Below, in pieces: positions 1 through 8,723 of a stretch of DNA of 64,000 nucleotides. Location of the stretch: positions 113,151 through 177,150 of the forward strand of contig CAZJZV010000002.1 in the NCBI GenBank assembly GCA_964550635.1. Reading direction: 5' to 3'. Made by a program: the position numbers and the translations under genes. The notes beneath the pieces are model-generated. The model saw only the letters and a program-made list of their open reading frames with translations, was not told the DNA's origin and searched no databases. This stretch comes from RGIG4097 sp964550635 (lineage in GTDB: Bacteria; Bacillota; Clostridia; Christensenellales; CAG-917). The stretch's first letter is position 1, and every line of letters begins with the position of its first letter.

Positions 1-403
1 TCGCGCGTTGCTCCTGACTTTCTTCTTCCGCTATATGCGCCAACTCATCACCGAAGGACACGTGTATATCGGTATGCCGCCCCTTTACAAACTGCAAAAG
101 AAAGACGAGATAAGATACTGCTATGACGACGACGCACTTGCGATTGCGCAAAAGGAAATGGGCAAAACCGCACTCCTGCAACGCTTCAAAGGTCTCGGCG
201 AGATGAACCCCGAACAACTTTGGGACACCGCTATGGACCCCGCAAAACGCGCACTCACGAGAGTTACGATTGAGGACGCCGCGGCGGCGGATAAGCGTAT
301 CACGGTGCTTATGGGGGACGATAGCACGATAAGAAAAGACTATATCTATCAATACGCGGATTTCAACAAGGTTGATTCCTTCAAAGTCAACGGGGAGGAT
401 TGA
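1..403 (+). CDS. parE: Type IIA DNA topoisomerase subunit B, C-terminal fragment (ParE/GyrB)
   Basis: The 3' end of an ATPase-subunit gene of a type IIA topoisomerase; the 5' part lies outside the window and the reading frame enters at base 2. The fragment holds the end of the TOPRIM region and the hallmark QRFKGLGEMNPEQLW block, which contacts subunit A and helps coordinate DNA cleavage. It ends about 60 residues later, as in the family. The gene for subunit A follows with only two bases between stop and start, so the two are co-transcribed and co-translated. ParE versus GyrB cannot be settled from this fragment. The ParE call rests on the partner, whose C-terminal domain looks more like ParC, so the symbol is tentative. 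Confidence 0.85.
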   Translation, partial: RALLLTFFFRYMRQLITEGHVYIGMPPLYKLQKKDEIRYCYDDDALAIAQKEMGKTALLQRFKGLGEMNPEQLWDTAMDPAKRALTRVTIEDAAAADKRITVLMGDDSTIRKDYIYQYADFNKVDSFKVNGED

Positions 404-405
404 TT

Positions 406-2823
406 ATGGCGAAACGTAAAGAAAAAGAAATCGTATATAACAGCGTAGTGTACGACGTCGTGTTCGAAGACGTCATGCACAACTCGATGATTCCGTATTC
501 GGAAAACGTCATTCTCGACCGCGCGTTGCCCCGCGTTGAAGACGGTCTGAAACCCGTCCAACGTCGCATACTTTACGCAATGTACGAGATGGGGATAACC
601 CCCGATAAACCCTACAAAAAATGCGCAAGAATAGTGGGTGATTGCCTTGGTAAATATCACCCCCACGGAGATAGTTCGGTCTACGGCGCACTCGTCAGAA
701 TGGCGCAACCGTTCAATATGCGTATGAAACTCGTGGACGGACACGGAAACTTCGGCTCTGTCGACGGAGACGGGGCGGCGGCTATGCGTTATACCGAAGC
801 GCGTATGGCACCCCTTGCACTCGAACTTTTGCGCGACCTTGACAAAGACACCGTTTCTTGGACTCCCAACTTCGACGACAGTCTCGAAGAACCCACCATA
901 TTGCCGGGCAGATTCCCGAATCTTCTCGTCAACGGTGCAAACGGTATTGCGGTCGGACTTGCGACGAATATCCCCACTCACAATATGGCGGAGAGTATCG
1001 ATGCGGTCGTGGCGATGATTGACAATCCGAATATCACCACCGCAGAACTTTTGCAAGTATTGAAAGGGCCCGACTTCCCGACGGGCGGATTCATCATCCC
1101 TGTCGATAGTCTTGAAAGCATATACGAAACGGGCAAGGGTAGGATTAAAATCCGCGCCCGCTACCACCTTGAAGACGACGACAACGGCAAGAAAAACGTC
1201 GTCATCACCGAACTTCCGTATCAGGTCAACAAGGCGGAACTTCTCACCCGCATTGCAGACTTGAGAGAGAACAATAAAGAACTTTTGTCGGGCATTAGCG
1301 ATATAGTCGACGAAAGCGATAAGGCGGGTATGAGAGCGGTCATCAAACTCAAAAAGGACGCTCCCGTCGAAAAGATACTCGCATTCTTGATGAAGAAGTC
1401 CAACCTTGAAATCGGCTACTCCGTGAACATTGTCGCAATCGCGAACGGCAAGCCCGAACAGTTGGGACTGAAAGATATTTTACGCTATTATATAGCGTAT
1501 CAGCGCGAAATCATCGTGCGTAGAACCACTTACGACTTGAAAGCGGCAAAGGCAAGAGCGGAAATCGTCAAAGGTTTGCTCGTCGCAATCCGCAATATCG
1601 ACGAAGTCATCGCAATCATCAAGTCGTCCGAAACCACCGCAAAAGCGAAAGCGACTCTCCGCGAGCGTTTCGATTTGAGCGACGAGCAGGCGCAAGCGAT
1701 ACTCGATATGCGTTTGAAAGCACTTGCAAGACTCGAAGTCGGCAAACTCGAAGAAGAACTTGCTTCCCTTGAAAAACTCATCGCAAAACTCAGTGCGATA
1801 CTGAATAGCAAAACCAAACAATACGCGGTCATCAAAGACGAAATCCTTGAAATCAAAAAGAATAATCCATCCAAACGTATGTCCGTCATTTTGAGCGCGG
1901 ACGACGCTAACAAGGTGGAAATTCCCACCGCGGAAGAAGCGATAGCGTATCGCGAAGGTATCTTCGTCACGAACAATGCGGGACTCATCCGCTTTATGTC
2001 CCAAAAGAGTTACGCACTCGCACAAAAGGATATGTCCGCATACGGCGAAAACGAATTGCCCAAGCAGGTGCTCGAAGTCAACAACAAAGGCGACTTGTAC
2101 GCATTCACCAACCTTGGAAATCTCGTCAAAGTGGACGTCACCGCACTTCCCGAAAAGAGATGGAAAGAGAAGGGCGTAACTCTCGGCTCTCTCAACGCAG
2201 AAGTCGTCCCCGGCGAATATCCCGTCAAGTGTTTCTTCTTCCCGTCCACACCCGTTGGAGAGTTCATGTTCTTCACGAAACAAGGGGCGGTGAAACGCAC
2301 TGACGTCAGTGAATTTGCGTCCGCAAGACCTTTCTCGTCCGCAATCATACTTGCAGAGAAAGACGTGCTTTTGAACGTCGAAATCGTGGACGACGAGAAG
2401 AACGTGCTCGAAGTCACCGAAGACGGTCAATGCCTTGTGTATAGTCCCATCGAAGTGCCGATCCAAGGCAGAAAGGCGGGGGGAGTCAAGGGCGTGAAAC
2501 TCAACAACGGCGACTCCGTTGCATACGGCGGACTCATCGAAGAAGAAGGGGAAATCGTCGTAGTCACCACGACGGGCTATATGAAGAGAGTCATATCATC
2601 CACTCTCGATCCGTCGTCGAGATACCTAAAAGGCGTGAAACTCGTCGACCTTGACAAGAGCAAAGTCAAATTCATCGACTCCGTCAAAGAGCCGTATGAC
2701 CTTGCGGTAGTCACGGGCGGTAGGACTCATATCGTCAACACCGACGACGGGCGCATAGATACGAGAACGACCAAGGGCAAACAACTGTTCAAGACTCCGA
2801 TAACTTTTGTTACGAGAGTTTGA
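406..2823 (+). CDS. parC: Type IIA DNA topoisomerase subunit A, probably topoisomerase IV ParC
   Basis: DNA-cleaving subunit of a type IIA topoisomerase. The N-terminal winged-helix region has KYHPHGDSSVYG and GNFGSVDGD, followed by the catalytic tyrosine in AAAMRYTEAR (Tyr129 from the ATG at 406). A tower/coiled-coil region follows to about residue 480, then a beta-pinwheel C-terminal domain of about 300 residues. The pinwheel has GRKAGGVKG, not the canonical GyrA box (Q-R/K-R-G-G-R/K-G), which favours a decatenating topoisomerase IV over gyrase. ATG 406 is preferred to the TTG six bases upstream because GGGGAGG at 392-398 is well placed. It is coupled to the subunit B gene. GyrA remains possible. 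Confidence 0.85.
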   Translation: MAKRKEKEIVYNSVVYDVVFEDVMHNSMIPYSENVILDRALPRVEDGLKPVQRRILYAMYEMGITPDKPYKKCARIVGDCLGKYHPHGDSSVYGALVRMAQPFNMRMKLVDGHGNFGSVDGDGAAAMRYTEARMAPLALELLRDLDKDTVSWTPNFDDSLEEPTILPGRFPNLLVNGANGIAVGLATNIPTHNMAESIDAVVAMIDNPNITTAELLQVLKGPDFPTGGFIIPVDSLESIYETGKGRIKIRARYHLEDDDNGKKNVVITELPYQVNKAELLTRIADLRENNKELLSGISDIVDESDKAGMRAVIKLKKDAPVEKILAFLMKKSNLEIGYSVNIVAIANGKPEQLGLKDILRYYIAYQREIIVRRTTYDLKAAKARAEIVKGLLVAIRNIDEVIAIIKSSETTAKAKATLRERFDLSDEQAQAILDMRLKALARLEVGKLEEELASLEKLIAKLSAILNSKTKQYAVIKDEILEIKKNNPSKRMSVILSADDANKVEIPTAEEAIAYREGIFVTNNAGLIRFMSQKSYALAQKDMSAYGENELPKQVLEVNNKGDLYAFTNLGNLVKVDVTALPEKRWKEKGVTLGSLNAEVVPGEYPVKCFFFPSTPVGEFMFFTKQGAVKRTDVSEFASARPFSSAIILAEKDVLLNVEIVDDEKNVLEVTEDGQCLVYSPIEVPIQGRKAGGVKGVKLNNGDSVAYGGLIEEEGEIVVVTTTGYMKRVISSTLDPSSRYLKGVKLVDLDKSKVKFIDSVKEPYDLAVVTGGRTHIVNTDDGRIDTRTTKGKQLFKTPITFVTRV

Positions 2824-2859
2824 AACCACTGAAGAATTAAAATTTTTTGGAGATATATT

Positions 2860-4347
2860 ATGAACAAAATCGGTTTTGATCAAAATCTCTACATGGAGAA
2901 ACAGTCCGAGCACATTCTCGAACGTATCAGCCATTTCGACAAGCTTTATCTTGAATTCGGCGGAAAACTCTTCGACGACTTGCACGCGTCGAGAGTGTTG
3001 CCCGGGTTCGATAAGGCGGCGAAAATCAAACTCTTGCAAAAACTCAAGGACAAAGCGGAACTCATCATTTGCATAAACGCAAACGACATTGAACGCAATA
3101 AGATCCGCGCGGACTACGGCATCACCTACGGCAGTGAAGTGGAAAGAATGATTGATAATATCTCTGCAATGGGGATATATATTAACTGCGTAGTCATCAC
3201 GATGTTCACCGATCAACAGGCGGCAAGGACTTATCAATATAAGCTCGAAAACCGCGGTATCAAGGTGTATATCCACCGCCCAACAAAGGGTTATCCCCAC
3301 GAAATCGACACTATCGTGTCCGACGAGGGTTACGGCGCGAATCCGTATATCGAAACTTCTCGTCCTCTCGTCGTATGCACGGCGCCCGGCCCCGGTAGCG
3401 GTAAACTTGCGACTTGCCTTAGCCAACTCTACCACGAGCATAAGAGAGGTATCAAAGCGGGGTATGCGAAGTTTGAGACCTTCCCCATTTGGAATATACC
3501 CCTCAATCATCCCGTCAACGTTGCGTACGAAGCGGCGACCGCCGACCTCAAGGACGTCAACAAAATCGACAACTTCCACCTTGAAGCCTATGGCAAAATC
3601 GCAGTCAACTACAACCGCGATATAGAGGTTTTCCCTGTCGTCAGGAGCATTCTTGCAAAGATCACCGGGGACGATTTCATCTATCAATCCCCGACGGATA
3701 TGGGCGTCAATATGGCGGGGTATTGCATAACCGACGACGAAGCGTGTTGCAATGCGTCGAAACAAGAAGTCATCCGTCGCTACTACAAGGCGAAATGCGA
3801 CTACAAGAACGGCACCGCGAAACCCAGCACTATCGAAAGACTTGAATTTTTGATGTCAAGACTCGAAATCACGATAGCGGATAGAAAAGTCGTCGCACCC
3901 GCACTCAAAAAGAACGAAGAAAACGAGAACAAAGGTGCGGTCGCAATCGAACTTCCCGACGGCAAAATCATCACGGGCAGGACGTCCGAGCTTATGTCTG
4001 CATCCGCGGCGGCGGTTTTCAACGCAGTCAAGGAACTTGCGGGCATAGACGACCAAAAGAAACTCATCTCTCCCGTCGTCATCGGACCTATCCTTGACCT
4101 GAAAACCAAAATATTGCACGAAAAACACACTCCGCTTTCCCTTGAAGAAGCGTTGCTCGCACTCTCCGTTTGCGCGGCGTCCGACGTGACTGCGGCAAGA
4201 GCGGTCGAACAACTCAAACGCCTTGAAAACTGCGAAGCGCACTCATCGCATATGCTCTTCAAAGCGGATGAAAATCCTTTCCGTAAACTCGGCATTTATC
4301 TCACTTGCGAGCCCGAATTTGCGGACAACAATCTATTCAACAATTGA
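2860..4347 (+). CDS. DUF1846 family protein
   Basis: A 495-residue protein matching the DUF1846 (UPF0371) family, conserved in Clostridia and other Bacillota and of unsettled function. It has a glycine-rich PGPGSGKLAT loop at about residues 176-185, which resembles a P-loop and suggests nucleotide binding. The conserved block YQSPTDMGVNMAG is also present. Length is normal for the family. TTGGAG lies about 8 bases before the ATG. It sits between the topoisomerase genes and oligoendopeptidase F, and its stop overlaps the ribosome site of the next gene, so it is probably part of the same transcript. The family call is firm; the function is not known. Confidence 0.88.
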   Translation: MNKIGFDQNLYMEKQSEHILERISHFDKLYLEFGGKLFDDLHASRVLPGFDKAAKIKLLQKLKDKAELIICINANDIERNKIRADYGITYGSEVERMIDNISAMGIYINCVVITMFTDQQAARTYQYKLENRGIKVYIHRPTKGYPHEIDTIVSDEGYGANPYIETSRPLVVCTAPGPGSGKLATCLSQLYHEHKRGIKAGYAKFETFPIWNIPLNHPVNVAYEAATADLKDVNKIDNFHLEAYGKIAVNYNRDIEVFPVVRSILAKITGDDFIYQSPTDMGVNMAGYCITDDEACCNASKQEVIRRYYKAKCDYKNGTAKPSTIERLEFLMSRLEITIADRKVVAPALKKNEENENKGAVAIELPDGKIITGRTSELMSASAAAVFNAVKELAGIDDQKKLISPVVIGPILDLKTKILHEKHTPLSLEEALLALSVCAASDVTAARAVEQLKRLENCEAHSSHMLFKADENPFRKLGIYLTCEPEFADNNLFNN

Positions 4348-4355
4348 GGTGAACT

Positions 4356-6134
4356 ATGGACGTAAAACAACGCAGTGAAATCCCTTCTGAATTCAAGTGG
4401 AACATCACGGATATTTTCCCCGACAACGAGAGTTGGGAAGAGAGTTTTTTCGCGACCGAAGAAATGCTCCCCAAACTTGCCGAATACAACGGTAAACTCA
4501 ACAACGACGACGATATTTACGAATGTTTGACTTTGTCAAGCCGTCTTTCGCACAACCTGTCGAGACTCTATCAATATGCAAGACTCCGTCGCGACGAAGA
4601 TTCGAGAGAAAGTCTCTATCAGGGTATGACGGATAGAGCGGAAAATCTCACCGTCAGATACGGCGCACTCGGCGCGTATATCTCTCCCGAACTCACCGAA
4701 CTTTCAGTCGACGAACTCAAACGACTCGGTTCAAGCAAACGTTTTGCGGATTACTCGGTTATGTTCGACGAACTCATCAGAGATAAGAACATCATCCTTT
4801 CCAAAAACGAAGAAAGAATTTTGAGCGAAATGGGTGCCTTTGCCGACAACAACGAAGAAATATTCACCATGTTCGATTGCGCGGACGTCAAGTTTGCTCC
4901 CGTCGAACTCGTCGACGGCACCAAGGTCGAAATGAGCCACGGCAACTACGGTCTTCTCATGCTCGATAGTGAACAAGAAAACAGAAAACGCGCGTTTGAA
5001 AGTATGTTCGGCGCATACCGCGACTACGTGAACACCCTTGCGACCAACTACGCGGGCAACGTCAAAAAGGACTGGTTCTTCGCGAAAATCCGCGGATTCA
5101 AGTCCTCTCTCGACTACGCTATGTATTGCGAAGACGTTCCGTCAACCTGCTATCAAAAACTTCTCGAAGCGGTGGACGGCGGTCTGAAACCCTTGCACCG
5201 CTACGTCGCACTTCGTCGTCGCGCTCTCGGTATCGACCTAAATATGTACGACTTGCAAACTCCTATCGTCAAGGAACAAACCTTGTCCCTTGAATATAAG
5301 GACGCAGTCGCTCTCGTCAAAGACGCACTCAAAGTTATGGGCAAAGAGTATTCGGATATTCTTGCATCCGCATTCGACAACGGTTGGGTGGACGTCTACG
5401 AAAACAAGGGCAAGAAGAGCGGCGCATACAGTTGGGGTTGCTACGGCGTGCATCCGTTCGTTCTTCTCAACTACACTCCCACCACTCTCAACGTATTCAC
5501 GATTGCGCACGAGTTGGGACACTCCCTGCACTCCTACTATTCGGATGCAAATCAACCCGAAGAAAAGGCGGGATACAAGATTTTCGTTGCGGAAATCGCA
5601 TCGACGGTCAACGAAGTCCTTCTTCTCAAACACCTTCTCAAAACCGCAACTGGCGATTTCAGAAAATACCTGTTGTCCTACTATCTTGATATGTTCCGCA
5701 CGACCTTCTTCAGACAGACTATGTTCTCTGAATTTGAAGTCATCGCGCACAATTCGGTGGAGAAGGGGGAACCGCTCACGGCGGAAGCACTGTCCGACGC
5801 ATACTACGAACTCAACAAGAAATATTACGGCACCGCAGTCAATCACAACGACTTGATCCGCTACGAATGGGCGAGAATACCGCACTTCTATTCGAGTTTC
5901 TACGTCTACAAGTACGCGACGGGAATTACCGCGGCGGTTACGATTGCGGACAACATTCTCACCTACGGCGAGAAATATTTCGAGAAGTATCGCAAATTCT
6001 TGTCTTCGGGCGGAAGTATGCCCCCGCTTGACGAATTGCGCCTTGCAGACGTCGACCTTGAAAGCGACGCTCCTTACGTCAAAGCCGTTTCCGAATTTTC
6101 GGCAACTCTCGATGAACTTGAAAAACTCATTTAG
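4356..6134 (+). CDS. pepF: Oligoendopeptidase F (M3B metallopeptidase)
   Basis: Cytoplasmic zinc peptidase that cleaves short peptides. The 592-residue length and alpha-helical N-terminal half fit family M3B. The catalytic HELGH motif is at residues 385-389 (zinc ligands His385 and His389, base Glu386). The third ligand lies in the downstream block around FVAEIASTVNE. The GAGGTG ribosome site overlaps the stop of the upstream DUF1846 gene. The stop lies inside the next gene, a lipoprotein starting at 6112, so translation is probably coupled. Role inferred: recycling of peptides from uptake or protein turnover. Confidence 0.93.
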   Translation: MDVKQRSEIPSEFKWNITDIFPDNESWEESFFATEEMLPKLAEYNGKLNNDDDIYECLTLSSRLSHNLSRLYQYARLRRDEDSRESLYQGMTDRAENLTVRYGALGAYISPELTELSVDELKRLGSSKRFADYSVMFDELIRDKNIILSKNEERILSEMGAFADNNEEIFTMFDCADVKFAPVELVDGTKVEMSHGNYGLLMLDSEQENRKRAFESMFGAYRDYVNTLATNYAGNVKKDWFFAKIRGFKSSLDYAMYCEDVPSTCYQKLLEAVDGGLKPLHRYVALRRRALGIDLNMYDLQTPIVKEQTLSLEYKDAVALVKDALKVMGKEYSDILASAFDNGWVDVYENKGKKSGAYSWGCYGVHPFVLLNYTPTTLNVFTIAHELGHSLHSYYSDANQPEEKAGYKIFVAEIASTVNEVLLLKHLLKTATGDFRKYLLSYYLDMFRTTFFRQTMFSEFEVIAHNSVEKGEPLTAEALSDAYYELNKKYYGTAVNHNDLIRYEWARIPHFYSSFYVYKYATGITAAVTIADNILTYGEKYFEKYRKFLSSGGSMPPLDELRLADVDLESDAPYVKAVSEFSATLDELEKLI

Positions 6135-6732
6135 AATAACGGTTTTATTCGTTTTGATCTTGACTTGTCTGTTCTCGTTGTCCGCTTGCGACGACGTTGA
6201 GGAGGCGAGTGAATACGGATATTTTCTTGCGGTCGAGAGCGTGAGCGAAAAGGGCGGAGAAGTCCAAGTGAAACTCATTCTGTCTTCCGCGGAAAACGAC
6301 AATACGCTTGACAGTGTCAAGGCGAATTGTTCGGTCAAAGTCGAGCGTGACGGATTTTTCTACGATAAGGCGGAATATGTCTTTCGTCTTGACGGCGAGT
6401 CGATATTTAGTGCAACGGAAGATTTCCTTGCCCTATATGGCACGAACTATGCGGTCGAAGATTTTTCAAGTTTGAAAATAGTCTTCGACTATGTTACAAT
6501 CTATAAATCCATGAAAAGCGACGGAGTTAGGTCGGAAGTTGGGAAGAAGTACGTCCATTCCTTTGAAATTGGGAATGCGGATAACGTCTTCGTTCTTGAC
6601 AGGCGGATTGCTCATTCGTCGGCGTGGTACGGCGTTGCGATCATAGCGACCGTGTGTGCGGTCGGCGTAGTGGTTGCGGTTGCCGTGATCAAAAGAGGTA
6701 AGTATGGCAGACAAAACGAAGAAAGAAACTAG
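6112..6732 (+). CDS. Hypothetical lipoprotein with C-terminal membrane helix
   Basis: A 206-residue protein starting inside the 3' end of pepF (23-base overlap) and running 29 bases into dnaB. The N-terminus is a lipoprotein signal: basic start, hydrophobic stretch and lipobox LSAC with Cys26. The middle is polar and beta-rich with no recognised domain. Near the C-terminus a hydrophobic segment (about residues 172-195) is followed by KRGKYGRQ, giving a membrane-spanning tail. The exported middle would therefore be held at both ends. The reading frame extends further upstream, but ATG 6112 begins exactly at the signal peptide. No family assigned. Confidence 0.7.
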   Translation: MNLKNSFRITVLFVLILTCLFSLSACDDVEEASEYGYFLAVESVSEKGGEVQVKLILSSAENDNTLDSVKANCSVKVERDGFFYDKAEYVFRLDGESIFSATEDFLALYGTNYAVEDFSSLKIVFDYVTIYKSMKSDGVRSEVGKKYVHSFEIGNADNVFVLDRRIAHSSAWYGVAIIATVCAVGVVVAVAVIKRGKYGRQNEERN

Positions 6733-8242
6733 AAAACCCATTCGCACTATGCCCAACAATATCGAGGCGGAAGAGTGCGTTTTGGGCGCAATGCTCATTG
6801 ACGACAAAGCCGCGGATACGGTCATTCCGCTCTTGCATGCGGACGATTTTTACGTGCCTGCAAACCGCATTATCTTTGCGGTCATGCGTGAGTTGCAAGA
6901 AAATTCCAAGCCTATAGATACGGTGTCCGTTGCGGACAAACTCGAAAAGGACGGAAAACTTGACGAAGTCGGTTCAATCGCATATCTCAGTTCTCTTGCG
7001 GAAAAACTGCCTAGCGCCGCAAACGCAACCTATTATACGGAACTAATAAAGAGAGATTCCCTTTCCCGCAAAGTCATCAACGCAGGCAATGAAATCGTCG
7101 AATTTGCCTATGATAGCGGAGAAGGTGCGGCATCCCTTGCAAAAGCGGAACAACTCGTTTTCAGAATTTCCGAAGAAGAAAGCGACAAAGCGTTGGTGCA
7201 TGCAAAAGACGCACTCACAGTTGCACTCCAAAACATTATGGACGCACAGTCGGGCAACACTCCCAACGAGTACGTTTTCACGGGATTTAAGCGTTTCGAC
7301 ACCATGACCAAAGGTCTGAAACCCGGTGAGTTTATCATCCTTGCCGCTCGTCCTTCAGTCGGTAAAACCGCTCTCGCTCTCAATATCGCAACAAACGTCG
7401 TCATGGCGGGCAAAACCGTTGCGGTCTTCAATATGGAAATGACCGCGGAATCCCTTGTCAAACGTATGCTTGCATACTTGTCGGGAGTCACTTTCGACAG
7501 TATGGACGTGAGAGGACAACTCTCGGATACGGATAGCGGTAGACTTCTCAACGCTTACAACAAACTTCTTGCATCCAATCTCTATATCGACGATTACTCT
7601 ATGAATCATCCGTCGGATATTCTGTCCAAATGCCGTCGTTTGAAACGCGAACACGGACTCGACCTTGTCATCGTCGACTATCTGCAACTTATGGAAGCGG
7701 AGGCGAAGGGTAGAGCGTCGGAGTCCAGACAAAACGACGTCAGTATGATGTCCCGCCAACTCAAAGTCTACGCAAAAGAACTCGGCGTGCCTATCATCGC
7801 GTTGTCGCAAATGTCCCGTGGCGTCGAAAAAGAAGGCGGTAGATTGCCGCAACTCAGCGACTTGCGTGACTCGGGCGCAATCGAACAAGACGCGGACGTC
7901 GTCGTATTCTTGCACGATCCGTCAAAGGCGGACGAAAACCTGCCCAAAGACGAAATCACCCTTCTCGTCAGAAAGAACAGAAGTGGTGCGATTGGCGAAA
8001 TCAAACTCAACTGGCGCGGTGAAACCACCACTTTCCGCGAAATGACGCAGGACGGCACGGTGATTGTCCCCGACGACACTCCCGCACCCGCGGACAACGA
8101 TTCGGGCAGAGCGCCCGCAGTTATCGAAACCGCCGCTATGCCGTTTGAAACTCCCACCGCAGAGCCTGTCGACAACGACGATGACGACGAAGAATACGTT
8201 GACGAAATGACCGAAGTCGAAAGCGAAGACCTGCCTTTCTAA
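6704..8242 (+). CDS. dnaB: Replicative DNA helicase DnaB
   Basis: Hexameric 5'-3' helicase that unwinds the replication fork. The N-terminal primase-interaction domain begins PNNIEAEECVLGAML. The RecA-like C-terminal domain has Walker A ARPSVGKT at residues 215-222, Walker B VIVDYLQLM and the DnaB block SQMSRGVEKE. The 512 residues include an acidic low-complexity tail after about residue 445, rich in Asp, Glu, Pro and Ala, longer than in Escherichia coli or Bacillus. The start overlaps the preceding lipoprotein gene by 29 bases. A strong terminator follows the stop. Confidence 0.97.
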   Translation: MADKTKKETRKPIRTMPNNIEAEECVLGAMLIDDKAADTVIPLLHADDFYVPANRIIFAVMRELQENSKPIDTVSVADKLEKDGKLDEVGSIAYLSSLAEKLPSAANATYYTELIKRDSLSRKVINAGNEIVEFAYDSGEGAASLAKAEQLVFRISEEESDKALVHAKDALTVALQNIMDAQSGNTPNEYVFTGFKRFDTMTKGLKPGEFIILAARPSVGKTALALNIATNVVMAGKTVAVFNMEMTAESLVKRMLAYLSGVTFDSMDVRGQLSDTDSGRLLNAYNKLLASNLYIDDYSMNHPSDILSKCRRLKREHGLDLVIVDYLQLMEAEAKGRASESRQNDVSMMSRQLKVYAKELGVPIIALSQMSRGVEKEGGRLPQLSDLRDSGAIEQDADVVVFLHDPSKADENLPKDEITLLVRKNRSGAIGEIKLNWRGETTTFREMTQDGTVIVPDDTPAPADNDSGRAPAVIETAAMPFETPTAEPVDNDDDDEEYVDEMTEVESEDLPF

Positions 8243-8254
8243 ACAAAAGTCACA

Positions 8255-8277
8255 CCCCCGAAATCGGGGGCTTTTTT
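8255..8277 (+). terminator. Rho-independent terminator after dnaB
   Basis: A GC stem (CCCCCG / CGGGGG) with an AAAT loop is followed by a run of six T, 13 bases after the dnaB stop. It separates the replication genes from the sporulation block. Confidence 0.9.
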
Positions 8278-8434
8278 CTGCCTTTTTGACAATAATAAAT
8301 GCAATGTTTTAAGGATGATAATTGCAATTTACTTGAAAAATAATAGCAAAGTTTTTCAACTCGTTTTCTTTTGATTTTTACAATGATTACGTTTCTTTTG
8401 CGAATGGTTTTCGACAACAATTTTCACGTGTTTT
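8278..8434. other. AT-rich intergenic spacer upstream of yqfC
   Basis: About 160 bases between the dnaB terminator and the promoter-like sequence of yqfC. A TTGACA occurs at 8286-8291, but no -10 element lies at a proper distance. No ORF or structured RNA was recognised. Confidence 0.5.
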
Positions 8435-8463
8435 GCATAAGTGAAAAACCTTTTTCATACACT
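8435..8463 (+). promoter_or_regulatory. Possible sigma-E-type sporulation promoter of yqfC
   Basis: CATACACT at 8456-8463 matches the -10 consensus of the mother-cell factor sigma-E. GCATAA at 8435-8440, 15 bases upstream, is an acceptable -35. In Bacillus subtilis yqfC and yqfD belong to the sigma-E regulon, so the assignment fits known biology. The predicted transcription start would fall at or next to the yqfC ATG. Confidence 0.5.
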
Positions 8464-8468
8464 CGAAT

Positions 8469-8723
8469 ATGTTCATTGACGAAGTGAAAAGAAAATTCGA
8501 TTTAGATGACGTAACTTGTGGGTTTTCGTTCGCGGTTTTCGGGGATGAATGCGTGTTGATTGAGGGCGTTAGAAGTCTTGTTTTCGTGGGTTCGAACGAG
8601 ATAAAAGTCAAGGTAAAAAAGCACGTTTTGTCCCTTGTTGGCGAAGGACTTTCAACCGTCGAAATCGGGGGCGGAAATCTCTACGTCAAAGGGAAGATTT
8701 ATGGTGTTTCGTTTGAAAAGTAA
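8469..8723 (+). CDS. yqfC: Sporulation protein YqfC (YabP/YqfC family)
   Basis: An 84-residue beta-rich protein of the YabP/YqfC family. Recognition rests on its size, the VLIEG and IKVKVKKHVLSLVGEGL strands, the ending VKGKIYGVSFEK (typical YqfC: EGKIKSIEF), and its place directly before yqfD and phoH. In Bacillus it is made in the mother cell under sigma-E; its molecular role is unsettled. No Shine-Dalgarno precedes ATG 8469, and the likely promoter sits just upstream, so the message may be leaderless. The stop overlaps the start of yqfD by 23 bases. Sequence is divergent; context makes the call solid. Confidence 0.8.
   Translation: MFIDEVKRKFDLDDVTCGFSFAVFGDECVLIEGVRSLVFVGSNEIKVKVKKHVLSLVGEGLSTVEIGGGNLYVKGKIYGVSFEK

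Noticed and set aside
1480..2466. Long - strand ORF of 328 codons opposite the topoisomerase gene
   Set aside because: The + strand frame is a clear topoisomerase subunit; the antisense frame has Phe/Cys/His-rich nonsense composition and no ribosome site. The same holds for long antisense frames over metY, valS, pepF and phoH.
8286..8322. Vegetative promoter TTGACA with GATAAT upstream of yqfC
   Set aside because: The spacing is about 25 bases, too long for a functional -35/-10 pair.
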